47,103 nucleotides of DNA from a bacterium BRH_c32 (GTDB lineage: Bacteria; Bacteroidota; Ignavibacteria; Ignavibacteriales; Melioribacteraceae): contig LOEU01000003.1 in assembly GCA_001516025.1 (NCBI GenBank), forward strand, positions 1 to 47,103, written 5' to 3'. Shown piece by piece: positions 19,696 to 27,485 of this stretch. A program made the position numbers and the translations under genes. The stretch's first letter is position 1. Each line of letters starts with the position of its first letter. The notes beneath the pieces are model-generated. The model was given only the letters and a program-made list of their open reading frames with translations. It was not told the origin of the DNA and ran no database searches.

Positions 19696-19714
19696 GCGGA
19701 GAGTCAGGGATTCG
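19696..19714 (-). repeat. att-like site within tRNA-Ser 3' end (proximal copy)
   Basis: The same 19-bp sequence as 15414-15432, here as the genuine T-arm/acceptor end of the tRNA-Ser gene plus one base. The two copies bound 4.26 kb. Confidence 0.8.
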
Positions 19715-19783
19715 AACCCCGGAAGGACTTGCATCCTTAACGGTTTTCAAGACCGCCGCATTCAACCACTCTGCCAACTCTCC
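19697..19783 (-). tRNA. tRNA-Ser (anticodon TGA)
   Basis: An 87-nt minus-strand tRNA with acceptor stem GGAGAGT/ACTCTCC, discriminator G, anticodon loop CTTGAAA (TGA) and a long variable arm (class II). The T-loop is GTTCGAATC. CCA is not encoded. Its 3' end serves as the integration site of the neighbouring island. A weak hairpin (CGCTG/CAGCG with a T-rich tail) now lies just downstream. Confidence 0.97.
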
Positions 19784-20052
19784 GTGTGTTTCTATATTAG
19801 TTTGTAAATATAATTATTATTCAAATAAATACAAATACCCTTTAGAAAATAAAAGAGTTTTTCTATTATTATCTTCTGAAATGGGTATATAAGTAGTCTG
19901 CTATCCCAAAATTCTCAATTATTTTATTCGAAAATAATCAGACTAAAGAGGGATTGGAAAGAGATGACGAAAGAATTTTGCGAAGTGATTTCCTATTTGT
20001 AACAATATTGCTTTTTTCATAATTTTCTAATTCACAACCGGAGACCAATTCA

Positions 20053-21456
20053 ATGAGTAATTTTTCACGCCGAAATTTTCTTAAACTATCAGCATTCACT
20101 TCCGCATTTTTTGGACTAAATTCCATCACACCCGGAAAAAGCACTAATGAAATCAATGACATTATCGAGGAACTAGCAACTACACCTGCGGCAAAGGGCA
20201 AATCGGTAATAGGACTAAAAGTAGCACCGATAAAGCAGGTGAGGGTAGCGATGATCGGACTCGGCAATCGCGGCTCGGGTATAATCGAACTAGTTAATGC
20301 GCTCGCTCCCGATAAAGCAACCCTCGTGGCGATTTGCGACATTCAAAAAAAGAAAGTGGATGAAGCAGTGGCGATAATTAATAAAACCACAAGCGGACAG
20401 AAGCCCGATCTTTATTTCGGCAAAAAAGATTCGTGGAAAGAGATGGTAAAGCGCGATGATATCGATCTCGTAATTATTTGTACTCCTTGGGAAGACCACA
20501 CACCGATGTCGGTATTCTCGATGAAGAATGGCAAACACGTTGCGTGCGAAGTGCCTATCGCTCTTACCTTAGAAGAGGCATGGCTCTTGGTCGATACCGC
20601 CGAGCAGACTCAAAAGAATTGCATGATGATGGAAAATGTTTGTTACGGCGATGAAGAACTTTGGATATTGAATATGGTTAAAAATGGTGTCTTTGGCGAA
20701 CTCACTTATGGCGAAGCGGCTTATATTCACGACTTGCGCGAACTCAATTTTAGCGAAACTTACTACTATGATTACTGGCGAATTAAGCATCACGAATCCA
20801 CAGATGGAAATCTTTATCCTACTCATGGCTTAGGTCCGGTGGCGCAATATATGGATATTAATCGCGGTGATAAGTTTGATCATCTCGTTTCGATGAGCAC
20901 TCTTCAGGCGGGTATGACCGAATATGCAAAGACAGTCGATCCAAAAAATCCTTATTATAAAAAAACAAAATTCCGTCATGGCGATATGAATTACTCGATG
21001 ATCAAAACGAATAAGGGACGGGTGATAATAGTAGAGCATGACGTAGTTACTCCGCGCCCATATAATCGGATCAATATGCTAGCGGGCACTAAAGCATTTC
21101 ATGTAGGTTATCCGAGCCGGCTCTCGATCGAACCAAATGGACACGCATACTTAAAGCAGCCCGAGTATAAAGAATACCGCGATAAATATAATCATCCGAT
21201 TTGGGCGAGATTGAAAAATGAGATAGAAAAATATGGCGGACATGGCGGAATGGATTTCGTGATGATCTATCGATTGATCGATTGCTTAAATCTGGGTGTC
21301 CCGCTTGATATTGACGTTTATGACGGAGCGGCTTGGTCTGCCGTTACACCTCTTTCTACAAAGTCCTTAGAGCTTGGAAATAATTCGGTTAAGTTCCCTG
21401 ATTTTACAAGAGGCAAATGGAAAGAAGCAAGAGACCTCGGTATACTTACGCTCTAG
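20053..21456 (+). CDS. Tat-exported Gfo/Idh/MocA protein, GH109-like glycosidase
   Basis: The 467-residue protein has a twin-arginine signal (SRRNFLKLS, residues 5-13). Its Rossmann fold has GLGNRGSG at 69-76, and CDIQKKKV follows at the end of strand 2. Segments such as THGLGPVAQYMDINRGD, GHGGMDFVMIYRLIDCL and DVYDGAAWSAV match GH109 (NAD-dependent alpha-N-acetylgalactosaminidases) better than ordinary dehydrogenases. These enzymes hydrolyse the glycosidic bond through transient oxidation by tightly bound NAD, which explains Tat export of the folded, cofactor-loaded protein. Substrate preference (GalNAc) is family knowledge only. The gene stands alone next to tRNA-Ser. Confidence 0.82.
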   Translation: MSNFSRRNFLKLSAFTSAFFGLNSITPGKSTNEINDIIEELATTPAAKGKSVIGLKVAPIKQVRVAMIGLGNRGSGIIELVNALAPDKATLVAICDIQKKKVDEAVAIINKTTSGQKPDLYFGKKDSWKEMVKRDDIDLVIICTPWEDHTPMSVFSMKNGKHVACEVPIALTLEEAWLLVDTAEQTQKNCMMMENVCYGDEELWILNMVKNGVFGELTYGEAAYIHDLRELNFSETYYYDYWRIKHHESTDGNLYPTHGLGPVAQYMDINRGDKFDHLVSMSTLQAGMTEYAKTVDPKNPYYKKTKFRHGDMNYSMIKTNKGRVIIVEHDVVTPRPYNRINMLAGTKAFHVGYPSRLSIEPNGHAYLKQPEYKEYRDKYNHPIWARLKNEIEKYGGHGGMDFVMIYRLIDCLNLGVPLDIDVYDGAAWSAVTPLSTKSLELGNNSVKFPDFTRGKWKEARDLGILTL

Positions 21457-21563
21457 TTGCTATGATTCGGTTGATATAGAAATCTCCGTATCTCGAGGCA
21501 ATGGAGCACTCACACTTCGGTTGTACTAGGGTGGCATAAATTGAACATACACTTAGTTGCACT

Positions 21564-21581
21564 AGGGGGCTCACACGCCCC
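21564..21581. terminator. GC-rich hairpin, possible transcription stop for the GH109-like gene
   Basis: GGGGGC-TCACAC-GCCCCC is a perfect 6-bp GC stem about 110 bp past the GH109 stop. There is no T-run on either side, so it is not a canonical intrinsic terminator; it may stabilise mRNA ends instead. Confidence 0.4.
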
Positions 21582-21645
21582 CATTGATTATCTGCCTTTT
21601 CATAATATCTCCCTTTAATCAGTCCAACTCTGACATAAATTTCAT

Positions 21646-21720
21646 ATAAGTGTTTTTCACGGATAGGTATGAAAAATAAACGTTTTTGACAAAAGAGGCT
21701 CATAAATAAGTGTTTTTCAC
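21646..21720. repeat. Three 15-bp repeats at exact 30-bp spacing
   Basis: ATAAGTGTTTTTCAC occurs at 21646-21660 and 21706-21720; a diverged copy ATAAACGTTTTTGAC (12/15) lies exactly midway at 21676-21690. The 30-bp period is close to three helical turns, so proteins bound to the copies would align on one DNA face. Confidence 0.6.
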
Positions 21721-21807
21721 AATAAGAATATGATTAGAATAGATTATTTTCTTAGTTGACCGATGCCGAAACGAAGGCGATTGAGAAAAATTATAAACGA
21801 ATATTTC

Positions 21808-21966
21808 TCAAAAAATAGCATATATCAATGGTGCGATGGCACTTCCCTGAGTTAAGATTATCAATCCGCCAAGCAATACCAAAAATATTACAATCGGCAT
21901 AAGCCACCACTTTTTTCTCTCTCTTAAAAACTGCCACAGTTCTTTCATTATAGAAATCTTACTCAT
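21808..21966 (-). CDS. DUF5989 small membrane protein
   Basis: A 52-residue frame from ATG at 21966 to TGA at 21808. It starts MSKISIMKELWQFLRERKKW, followed by one hydrophobic helix (about residues 22-38), then LTQGSAIAPLIYAIF. The KELWxFLxERKKWWL...LTQGSAxAPxIY pattern is that of the DUF5989 family, which typically sits beside SxtJ-like membrane proteins and carbamoyltransferases, exactly as here. It is third in the minus-strand operon, 15 bp after the SxtJ-like gene. Its role is unknown; a small subunit of a membrane assembly with the carbamoyltransferase is plausible. Confidence 0.85.
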   Translation of the reverse strand: MSKISIMKELWQFLRERKKWWLMPIVIFLVLLGGLIILTQGSAIAPLIYAIF

Positions 21967-21981
21967 TAATTCCTCTTACTT

Positions 21982-22398
21982 TTAAAATTGTTTCTCCGAA
22001 CTTTCGCGAGTGTACTCCGTTTTCTCCCTCTTTATCCAATATGAATTTTTCTTTTTATCCCACTTCATATCTAATAAATCTTTACCCGTAAGGCGCAAAA
22101 TAAGTCCGATTGGAGTAATAATAATATAGAACAAAATCGAGAGTATCAATCGTGTCATTATGAATCCTAGCACCGCCGCAAGGGACATCCATGCGATATA
22201 AAAATGCTTAAGAGCTTTGGGTGCGGCAAACGCCAAGAGGAGGAGTAGCGCCGAAACACCAATAAAATAAGGGTACGAAGGCTTATTGCCATACATCAAT
22301 AGTGCACCGATAGCAAGCAGAACAATACCCACGGCATAACCGGCTTTCTTCTGCTCTTTAATATCGGGCTTAATATTTTTGATCTCTTCAATCAGCAT
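21982..22398 (-). CDS. SxtJ-family membrane protein
   Basis: The 138-residue product has three or four helices (about residues 20-36, 43-60 and 70-103) and a basic cytoplasmic C-terminus (LTGKDLLDMKWDKKKNSYWIKRE). The motif TPIGLILRLTGKDLL...SYW fits the SxtJ family, named from saxitoxin clusters and common next to O-carbamoyltransferases. Its start overlaps the carbamoyltransferase stop (TAATG at 22396-22400), indicating translational coupling. Confidence 0.85.
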   Translation of the reverse strand: MLIEEIKNIKPDIKEQKKAGYAVGIVLLAIGALLMYGNKPSYPYFIGVSALLLLLAFAAPKALKHFYIAWMSLAAVLGFIMTRLILSILFYIIITPIGLILRLTGKDLLDMKWDKKKNSYWIKREKTEYTRESSEKQF

Positions 22399-24410
22399 TA
22401 GTCTAACTCAAATTCCTTTTTCCAATCGCTATCTTTTTCGATCGATTTTTGTTCTTCTTTATTAATTATAAAACTGCCCATTACCAAGTAATCCATTTCG
22501 GTACGCATAAAACAGGTGAAAGCTTCTTCGGGACGGTTGACTATCGGCTCGCCTCTTACATTAAAAGAGGTATTTACTATCACGGCGCATCCGGTTTTCT
22601 TCTCGAATGCCTCAATCAAATCGTGATAAAGCGGATTGCTAATTTTGCTTACCGATTGGATGCGCGCCGAATAATCCACGTGAGTAACGGCGGGGATATC
22701 GGAGCGGACAATATTGAGTTTATCGATTCCCCATAATTTTTCTGATTCATTATTCATCGGTATCTGCCTCTCTTTTTTCACTTCCGCCACTAATAGCATA
22801 TAAGGGCTTGGTCGATCGATCTCGAAATAATCCGAAATCCGTTCTTCTAATACCGAAGGGGCGAATGGGCGGAAACTTTCTCTGAATTTTATTTTTAGAT
22901 TCATAATCGATTGCATTCTCAAAGAACGGGCATCGCCAATAATAGTGCGGCTTCCTAGCGCACGCGGTCCGAACTCCATTTTACCTTGAAACCAACCGAT
23001 CACTTTTTCGGAGGCGATTAGTTCGGCAGTTTTATTTATTAATTCTTCACGGCTAGATGCTTTATAGTAAGGGATCGCTTTTGAATCTAAGTAGATCCGA
23101 ATATAATCATCGCTATAATCCGGTCCGAGATAAGAACCATTCTGGAAATCGCTGAGAGCGGTGAATGAACGTGAAGATGTACTCTCCGATGTCTCTTCCG
23201 GTTGCCCGGTGGAATTATCACCAGATAGCAAAGTAGAGTGATCGGCAGAAGAAATATTATCCTGTGATTTATCAGTATCGAATAATCCTGATGGAGAATT
23301 TTGCTCCGGCAATTTCTCACTTAAATTTTGAACAGAATCTGTTCCTAACTCACTCACGACTCTCGGATTGCCCATATATTGATACCACGCAAATAGAGCG
23401 GCACCAAGCGCACCACCTGCATCACCCGCCGCAGGCTGTATCCATATATCATCAAATATTTTTTCTTTTAATATCCTTCCATTCGCCACACAGTTGAGTG
23501 CCACTCCACCTGCGAGCACTAAATTCTTCTCACCAGTTTCCTTCTTAATATGCCGTGCCATCCGCAGCATCACTTCTTCGGTAACGTCCTGCACCGAGCG
23601 TGCTAAATCCATCTCTCTTTGAGTCAATTTCGATTCGGGTTTCCTCGGCTCTCCGCCGAAAAGTTTATTAAAATTATTATTCGTCATCGTAAGACCCGCA
23701 GCGTAATCAAAATATTTCATATTCATCTTGAACGAGCCATCTTCTTTTAAATCCATCAATTCGCTTAGGATGAGATCGAAATATTTCGGTTGACCGTAAG
23801 GAGCGAGACCCATAACTTTATACTCACCCGAATTGACTTTGAAGCCGGTATAATAAGTGATAGCCGAATAAAGGAGTCCGATAGAATGAGGGAACTTTAT
23901 CTCGCTAAGGATATTGATTTTATTGGCTCGTCCGATGCCGAAGCTTGTGGTAGTCCATTCCCCCACTCCATCGATAGTAAGGAATGCGGCACTCTCGAAA
24001 GGCGATGGATAGAACGCACTCGCCGCATGGGATTCATGATGCTCGGGAAAAATTATTTTGCCTTCATACTTCAATTCGTTTTTTATTAGCTCCTTCATCC
24101 AAAGCTTTTCTTTTATCCAAAGGGGCATCGATTTAATAAATGATTTTATCCCAATCGGCGCAAAGGCAATATATGTTTCTAATATTCTCTCAAATTTCAG
24201 GAACGGTTTATCGTAGAAAGCAACTAGATCAATTTCGGCTATTGAAATACCTGTCTCATTGAGACAAAAATCGATGGCGTTTTTAGGGAAACGGTGATCG
24301 TGCTTCTTCCTTGAAAAGCGTTCCTCTTGAGCGGCGGCTATAATTATTCCATCACGGATTAATGCCGCGGCGCTATCATGATAATATGCGGATATACCTA
24401 AAATATTCAT
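22398..24410 (-). CDS. Carbamoyltransferase (NodU/CmcH family) with low-complexity insertion
   Basis: This 670-residue enzyme transfers a carbamoyl group from carbamoyl phosphate, via carbamoyl-adenylate, to a hydroxyl of a sugar or other acceptor. The N-terminal Kae1-like ATPase-fold domain has SAYYHDSAAALI (7-18), HHESHAASAF (124-133) and LTIDGVGEW (144-152). The C-terminal domain has FQGKMEFGPRALGSRTI (474-490). An Asp/Ser/Thr-rich stretch of about 70 residues (352-424) separates WYQYMGNPR from GSYLGPDYSD, positions that are usually close together. This makes the protein longer than the usual 590-610. It heads the carbamoyltransferase-SxtJ-DUF5989 operon; the acceptor is unknown. Confidence 0.92.
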   Translation of the reverse strand: MNILGISAYYHDSAAALIRDGIIIAAAQEERFSRKKHDHRFPKNAIDFCLNETGISIAEIDLVAFYDKPFLKFERILETYIAFAPIGIKSFIKSMPLWIKEKLWMKELIKNELKYEGKIIFPEHHESHAASAFYPSPFESAAFLTIDGVGEWTTTSFGIGRANKINILSEIKFPHSIGLLYSAITYYTGFKVNSGEYKVMGLAPYGQPKYFDLILSELMDLKEDGSFKMNMKYFDYAAGLTMTNNNFNKLFGGEPRKPESKLTQREMDLARSVQDVTEEVMLRMARHIKKETGEKNLVLAGGVALNCVANGRILKEKIFDDIWIQPAAGDAGGALGAALFAWYQYMGNPRVVSELGTDSVQNLSEKLPEQNSPSGLFDTDKSQDNISSADHSTLLSGDNSTGQPEETSESTSSRSFTALSDFQNGSYLGPDYSDDYIRIYLDSKAIPYYKASSREELINKTAELIASEKVIGWFQGKMEFGPRALGSRTIIGDARSLRMQSIMNLKIKFRESFRPFAPSVLEERISDYFEIDRPSPYMLLVAEVKKERQIPMNNESEKLWGIDKLNIVRSDIPAVTHVDYSARIQSVSKISNPLYHDLIEAFEKKTGCAVIVNTSFNVRGEPIVNRPEEAFTCFMRTEMDYLVMGSFIINKEEQKSIEKDSDWKKEFELD

Positions 24411-24473
24411 AAATTTAAGATACGATTTTTACATCTATCTTTAAAAATCCATTTTAATATTTGTGGTGGGAAA

Positions 24474-26360
24474 ATGAATAAAGAAGTGAAGAAAAAAGCT
24501 CCGATTTGGTTCTATCTCGTTATGGTATCCATTCCGCTGATATTGATTCTAATGGTTGAGATTGGTCTAAGGGTATTTGATTACGGAAAAGATTATTCAC
24601 CTTTTATCACAATTGACGAGAACTATTCAGAATTTTATTTTCCCAATCCCGAACTCACATTCAAATATTTTAAGAATATAAAAAATCCTCCATCGGTAAT
24701 TTATGACGGTTTCAAAAAAATTAAGGAAGAAGATACTTATCGGGTATTCGTATTAGGCGGAAGCAGCACTGCCGGCTGGCCCTATGGTTTTAATGTCCCT
24801 TTCCCGCGCTATATCAAGAGGCGATTAGAACTTCTCTATCCCGATAAAAATATTGAAGTGGTCAATCTCGGAATTACCGCCGTGAATACATATACCATTT
24901 CCGATCTTGTGCCCGATATTTTGGAGCAAAATCCGGACTTAATTTTAATCTATGCCGGACATAATGAATTCTATGGTGCACTTGGTGTCGGCTCGAATGA
25001 ATCGATAGGAAAAAGCAGAGCGGTAATAAAATTAGTTTTGTGGCTTCGGAATTTTAAGTTGACCCAATTAGTAGAAAATATTATTTCCTCCTCGGCAAAG
25101 CTTGTGGCGGGAGACTCCGAAGGGGGGCAAGCGCAGAACGAAACTCTTATGTCCAAAATGATCGGAGAAAAAGCAATTCCTTATGGCTCGGAAACATACC
25201 AGCTCGGTCTTGAACAATTTGAATATAATATGCAGGATATTATCGAGGAGATTAAGTCTGCGAATGTAAATCTTATTATCGGTACTCTTACTAGCAATCT
25301 CAAACAAAAACCGTTTATCTCGGAAAGTATCCAAGGCGAAGAAAAAGCAAATAAAGTTTATCAGGATGCAGAGCAATCGGAAGAAGCAGGTAAACTAAAC
25401 GAGGCAAAAGAAAAATATTATAAAGCGAAAGATTTAGATGCTCTTCGTTTCAGAGCGTCTTCGGAAATAAATAAAATAATTTTCGATCTCGCCGGCAGAT
25501 ATGGTATCGCTATTACCGATATCGATTCCGCATTTAATTCCATAAGTCCAAATGGGATTACGGGTTATAATTTAATGACCGATCACCTTCACCCCTCCGC
25601 CGAAGGTTATCAGCTAATCGGTAAGACATTTTTTGATAAAATGATTTCGGAGAACTATCTACCAAAATTCGAGAAGAAAAATATCTCAATCGCCGAGCAG
25701 GAAAAATATATGGAAGATACTTTCCCCTTCACTCCGTTGGATTCGGTGATTGCCGATATTAGATTAAGGAAATTATTAGGTGCATATCCATTCGTACCGA
25801 AAGGGAGCGAGAATATTCTTATTAAGAATTTGCGCATAACAAATAAAGTCGATAGCATCGCAGTGGAAGTATATAATCAGAAAATCACTTATTCCGAAGG
25901 TCATCGAGCACTTGCCAAGCATTATTATGAAACGGGCGATGCCGATAATTTTATTAAAGAGATGAATGCGGTCGTAAATGATCAGCCATTGGCATCACAG
26001 TTTTATGTCCTTGCGGGTGAATCGCTTATTAATATGAATCGCTATGATGAGGCGTTAATATATCTGCAGCGGTTAATTCGATTAGAAAGGAATGCGTGGG
26101 TAACTAAATGGATCGGATCGATTTATCTGAACAAGAAAAATTATTCCGAGGCGGAGAAATATCTCAAAGAGAGTGTATCGCTCGATAGAAGCGATCCGCA
26201 GACATTATATAATCTTGCGGGAGCTTATTTTTATACGGGTAAGATTGATGAAGCGATTGCGGCAACTAAAGCGTGTCTGGCACTAAATAATAATTATGCA
26301 GGTGCAAGACAATTCCTAAGCGGCTTAACCGCACTAAAATCCCGCTCCGGTAACCGTTAA
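24474..26360 (+). CDS. Membrane-anchored SGNH/GDSL hydrolase with C-terminal TPR repeats
   Basis: The 628-residue product has an N-terminal membrane anchor (residues 12-30), an SGNH hydrolase domain and about four TPR units (480-620). Catalytic-site candidates are Ser98 in LGGSSTAG, Asn164 in YAGHNEF, and Asp370/His373 in TDHLHPSAEGY. A helical insertion (about 285-325) interrupts the hydrolase. Such enzymes usually remove or transfer acyl groups on polysaccharides outside the cytoplasmic membrane. It is divergent from the carbamoyltransferase with only 63 bp between starts, suggesting that both modify the same envelope glycan (inference). Confidence 0.85.
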   Translation: MNKEVKKKAPIWFYLVMVSIPLILILMVEIGLRVFDYGKDYSPFITIDENYSEFYFPNPELTFKYFKNIKNPPSVIYDGFKKIKEEDTYRVFVLGGSSTAGWPYGFNVPFPRYIKRRLELLYPDKNIEVVNLGITAVNTYTISDLVPDILEQNPDLILIYAGHNEFYGALGVGSNESIGKSRAVIKLVLWLRNFKLTQLVENIISSSAKLVAGDSEGGQAQNETLMSKMIGEKAIPYGSETYQLGLEQFEYNMQDIIEEIKSANVNLIIGTLTSNLKQKPFISESIQGEEKANKVYQDAEQSEEAGKLNEAKEKYYKAKDLDALRFRASSEINKIIFDLAGRYGIAITDIDSAFNSISPNGITGYNLMTDHLHPSAEGYQLIGKTFFDKMISENYLPKFEKKNISIAEQEKYMEDTFPFTPLDSVIADIRLRKLLGAYPFVPKGSENILIKNLRITNKVDSIAVEVYNQKITYSEGHRALAKHYYETGDADNFIKEMNAVVNDQPLASQFYVLAGESLINMNRYDEALIYLQRLIRLERNAWVTKWIGSIYLNKKNYSEAEKYLKESVSLDRSDPQTLYNLAGAYFYTGKIDEAIAATKACLALNNNYAGARQFLSGLTALKSRSGNR

Positions 26361-26460
26361 TAAATAGTGTGGGTACTATCGATTGTTTTAACTAGGAAAT
26401 CTATTGCATTCTTATTATAAAATTCTCTTCTATATTTTATAGGTCTCTAATCTCGATCGT

Positions 26461-27405
26461 TTAGTTTTTATTAAACGGGAGGGTGATATATGTCTTGCCA
26501 AGATCCGAGAGTTCTCCCTCCCGTGAAGTAAAAAGATAAGTGAAATGATTATCAGGCGAGGCGCCTCTTCCATAAAACCAAGCATAACGGAATACATCAT
26601 CCCTGCTTTCGCAAATCGCAACCATCTGCTTCATCTGCTCGATCTGTTTAGCATAAGAATTAATCTGCTGATTCCAATTCGCCATTTCGGTTACCCAGAT
26701 TTTCTTATTATACTTTTTTAATCGATCGAGCTGATCGCTTAATCCGTAATCATACCAATGGAAAGCGAGGTAATCGATTTTTGGTTCTCTGCCACCGTTT
26801 GCGGATTTATATTCACTTATAAAAATATCGAGCCATTTAGCAGGATTAGATAAATTAGGCATAGTGCCCCAAGTCATAGCCGGACCGACTAGCGATATTT
26901 CTCTCCCTTGAGCCTTTAATTCATTTATTACCTGTTCATATTTCAGCCAATCATTAGCTGCTTGTGCGGGAGTTCTATTTGCCTGATCGGTTAGATTCGG
27001 CTCATTCATTACGAGTAGATATTTTATTTCGGGACGAGATAGGATTATACTTTTTACGATAGCCATATCATTCGCGCTCGTATTGCCACCCCAAAGCATC
27101 GGTATAAAATCGATTCCGTAAGTCTTATTGAAATTAGCGGGAGCTTTTGAATTATAACTTGTACCCCAATTATAGTACCAACTAATTCCTTTAGAGATTG
27201 TGGCGAAATCAGCCTCTGAGACGAGGTCGAAAGCGATGCCCCGCTTAGGGCTTTTGGTTATTTCCTGAGGTGAATCTCCGACCGGAGAAGTACCGTCATC
27301 CTTACATCCCGATACCACTCCGATAAAAAATAGCACAATTAATATATTTTTTAATAAACTCATTTTCGCCATAAACTCCATTTTCACTTCTGCCTTATTT
27401 TTCAT
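26461..27405 (-). CDS. GH128-like beta-glucanase lipoprotein
   Basis: The 314-residue product is a lipoprotein (GVVSGC, Cys34; a start at Met12 or Met15 would give a more usual signal length). The rest is a TIM barrel of the Asl1/GH128 type: KRGIAFD at the first strand, WYYNWG (77-81 region), MNEPN with the acid/base Glu135, YLAFHWYDYG (212-221) and WVTEMANW with the nucleophile Glu240. GH128 enzymes cleave beta-1,3-glucan. Both catalytic glutamates are present, so it is probably active at the cell surface or in the periplasm. It is separated from the MFS gene by 80 bp. Confidence 0.82.
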   Translation of the reverse strand: MKNKAEVKMEFMAKMSLLKNILIVLFFIGVVSGCKDDGTSPVGDSPQEITKSPKRGIAFDLVSEADFATISKGISWYYNWGTSYNSKAPANFNKTYGIDFIPMLWGGNTSANDMAIVKSIILSRPEIKYLLVMNEPNLTDQANRTPAQAANDWLKYEQVINELKAQGREISLVGPAMTWGTMPNLSNPAKWLDIFISEYKSANGGREPKIDYLAFHWYDYGLSDQLDRLKKYNKKIWVTEMANWNQQINSYAKQIEQMKQMVAICESRDDVFRYAWFYGRGASPDNHFTYLFTSREGELSDLGKTYITLPFNKN

Positions 27406-27485
27406 TCATTATGAATTACTAATCTAACCAATTTAATAAAATTAGTCATTAATTCACCCAATCCTTCTACGGGCTCATTGCAAAA

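Larger units (their letters stand above)
21457..21807. other. Intergenic region with hairpin and 30-bp-spaced repeats
   Basis: I see no gene here. An 85-codon minus-strand open frame across 21446-21703 overlaps the GH109 stop and shows no domain or ribosome site. The region holds a perfect 6-bp-stem GC-rich hairpin (21564-21581) and a triple 15-bp repeat (21646-21720). Confidence 0.55.

Noticed and set aside
19938..20342. Antisense frame over the start of the GH109-like gene
   Set aside because: Shadow of the true coding strand, which has a Tat signal and a Rossmann motif.
21446..21703. 85-codon minus-strand open frame after the GH109-like gene
   Set aside because: Overlaps the stop of a real gene, the hairpin and the repeats; no recognisable domain.
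21646..21720. Mini CRISPR array
   Set aside because: Repeats are only 15 bp with 15-bp gaps, one copy is diverged, and no cas genes are in the window.
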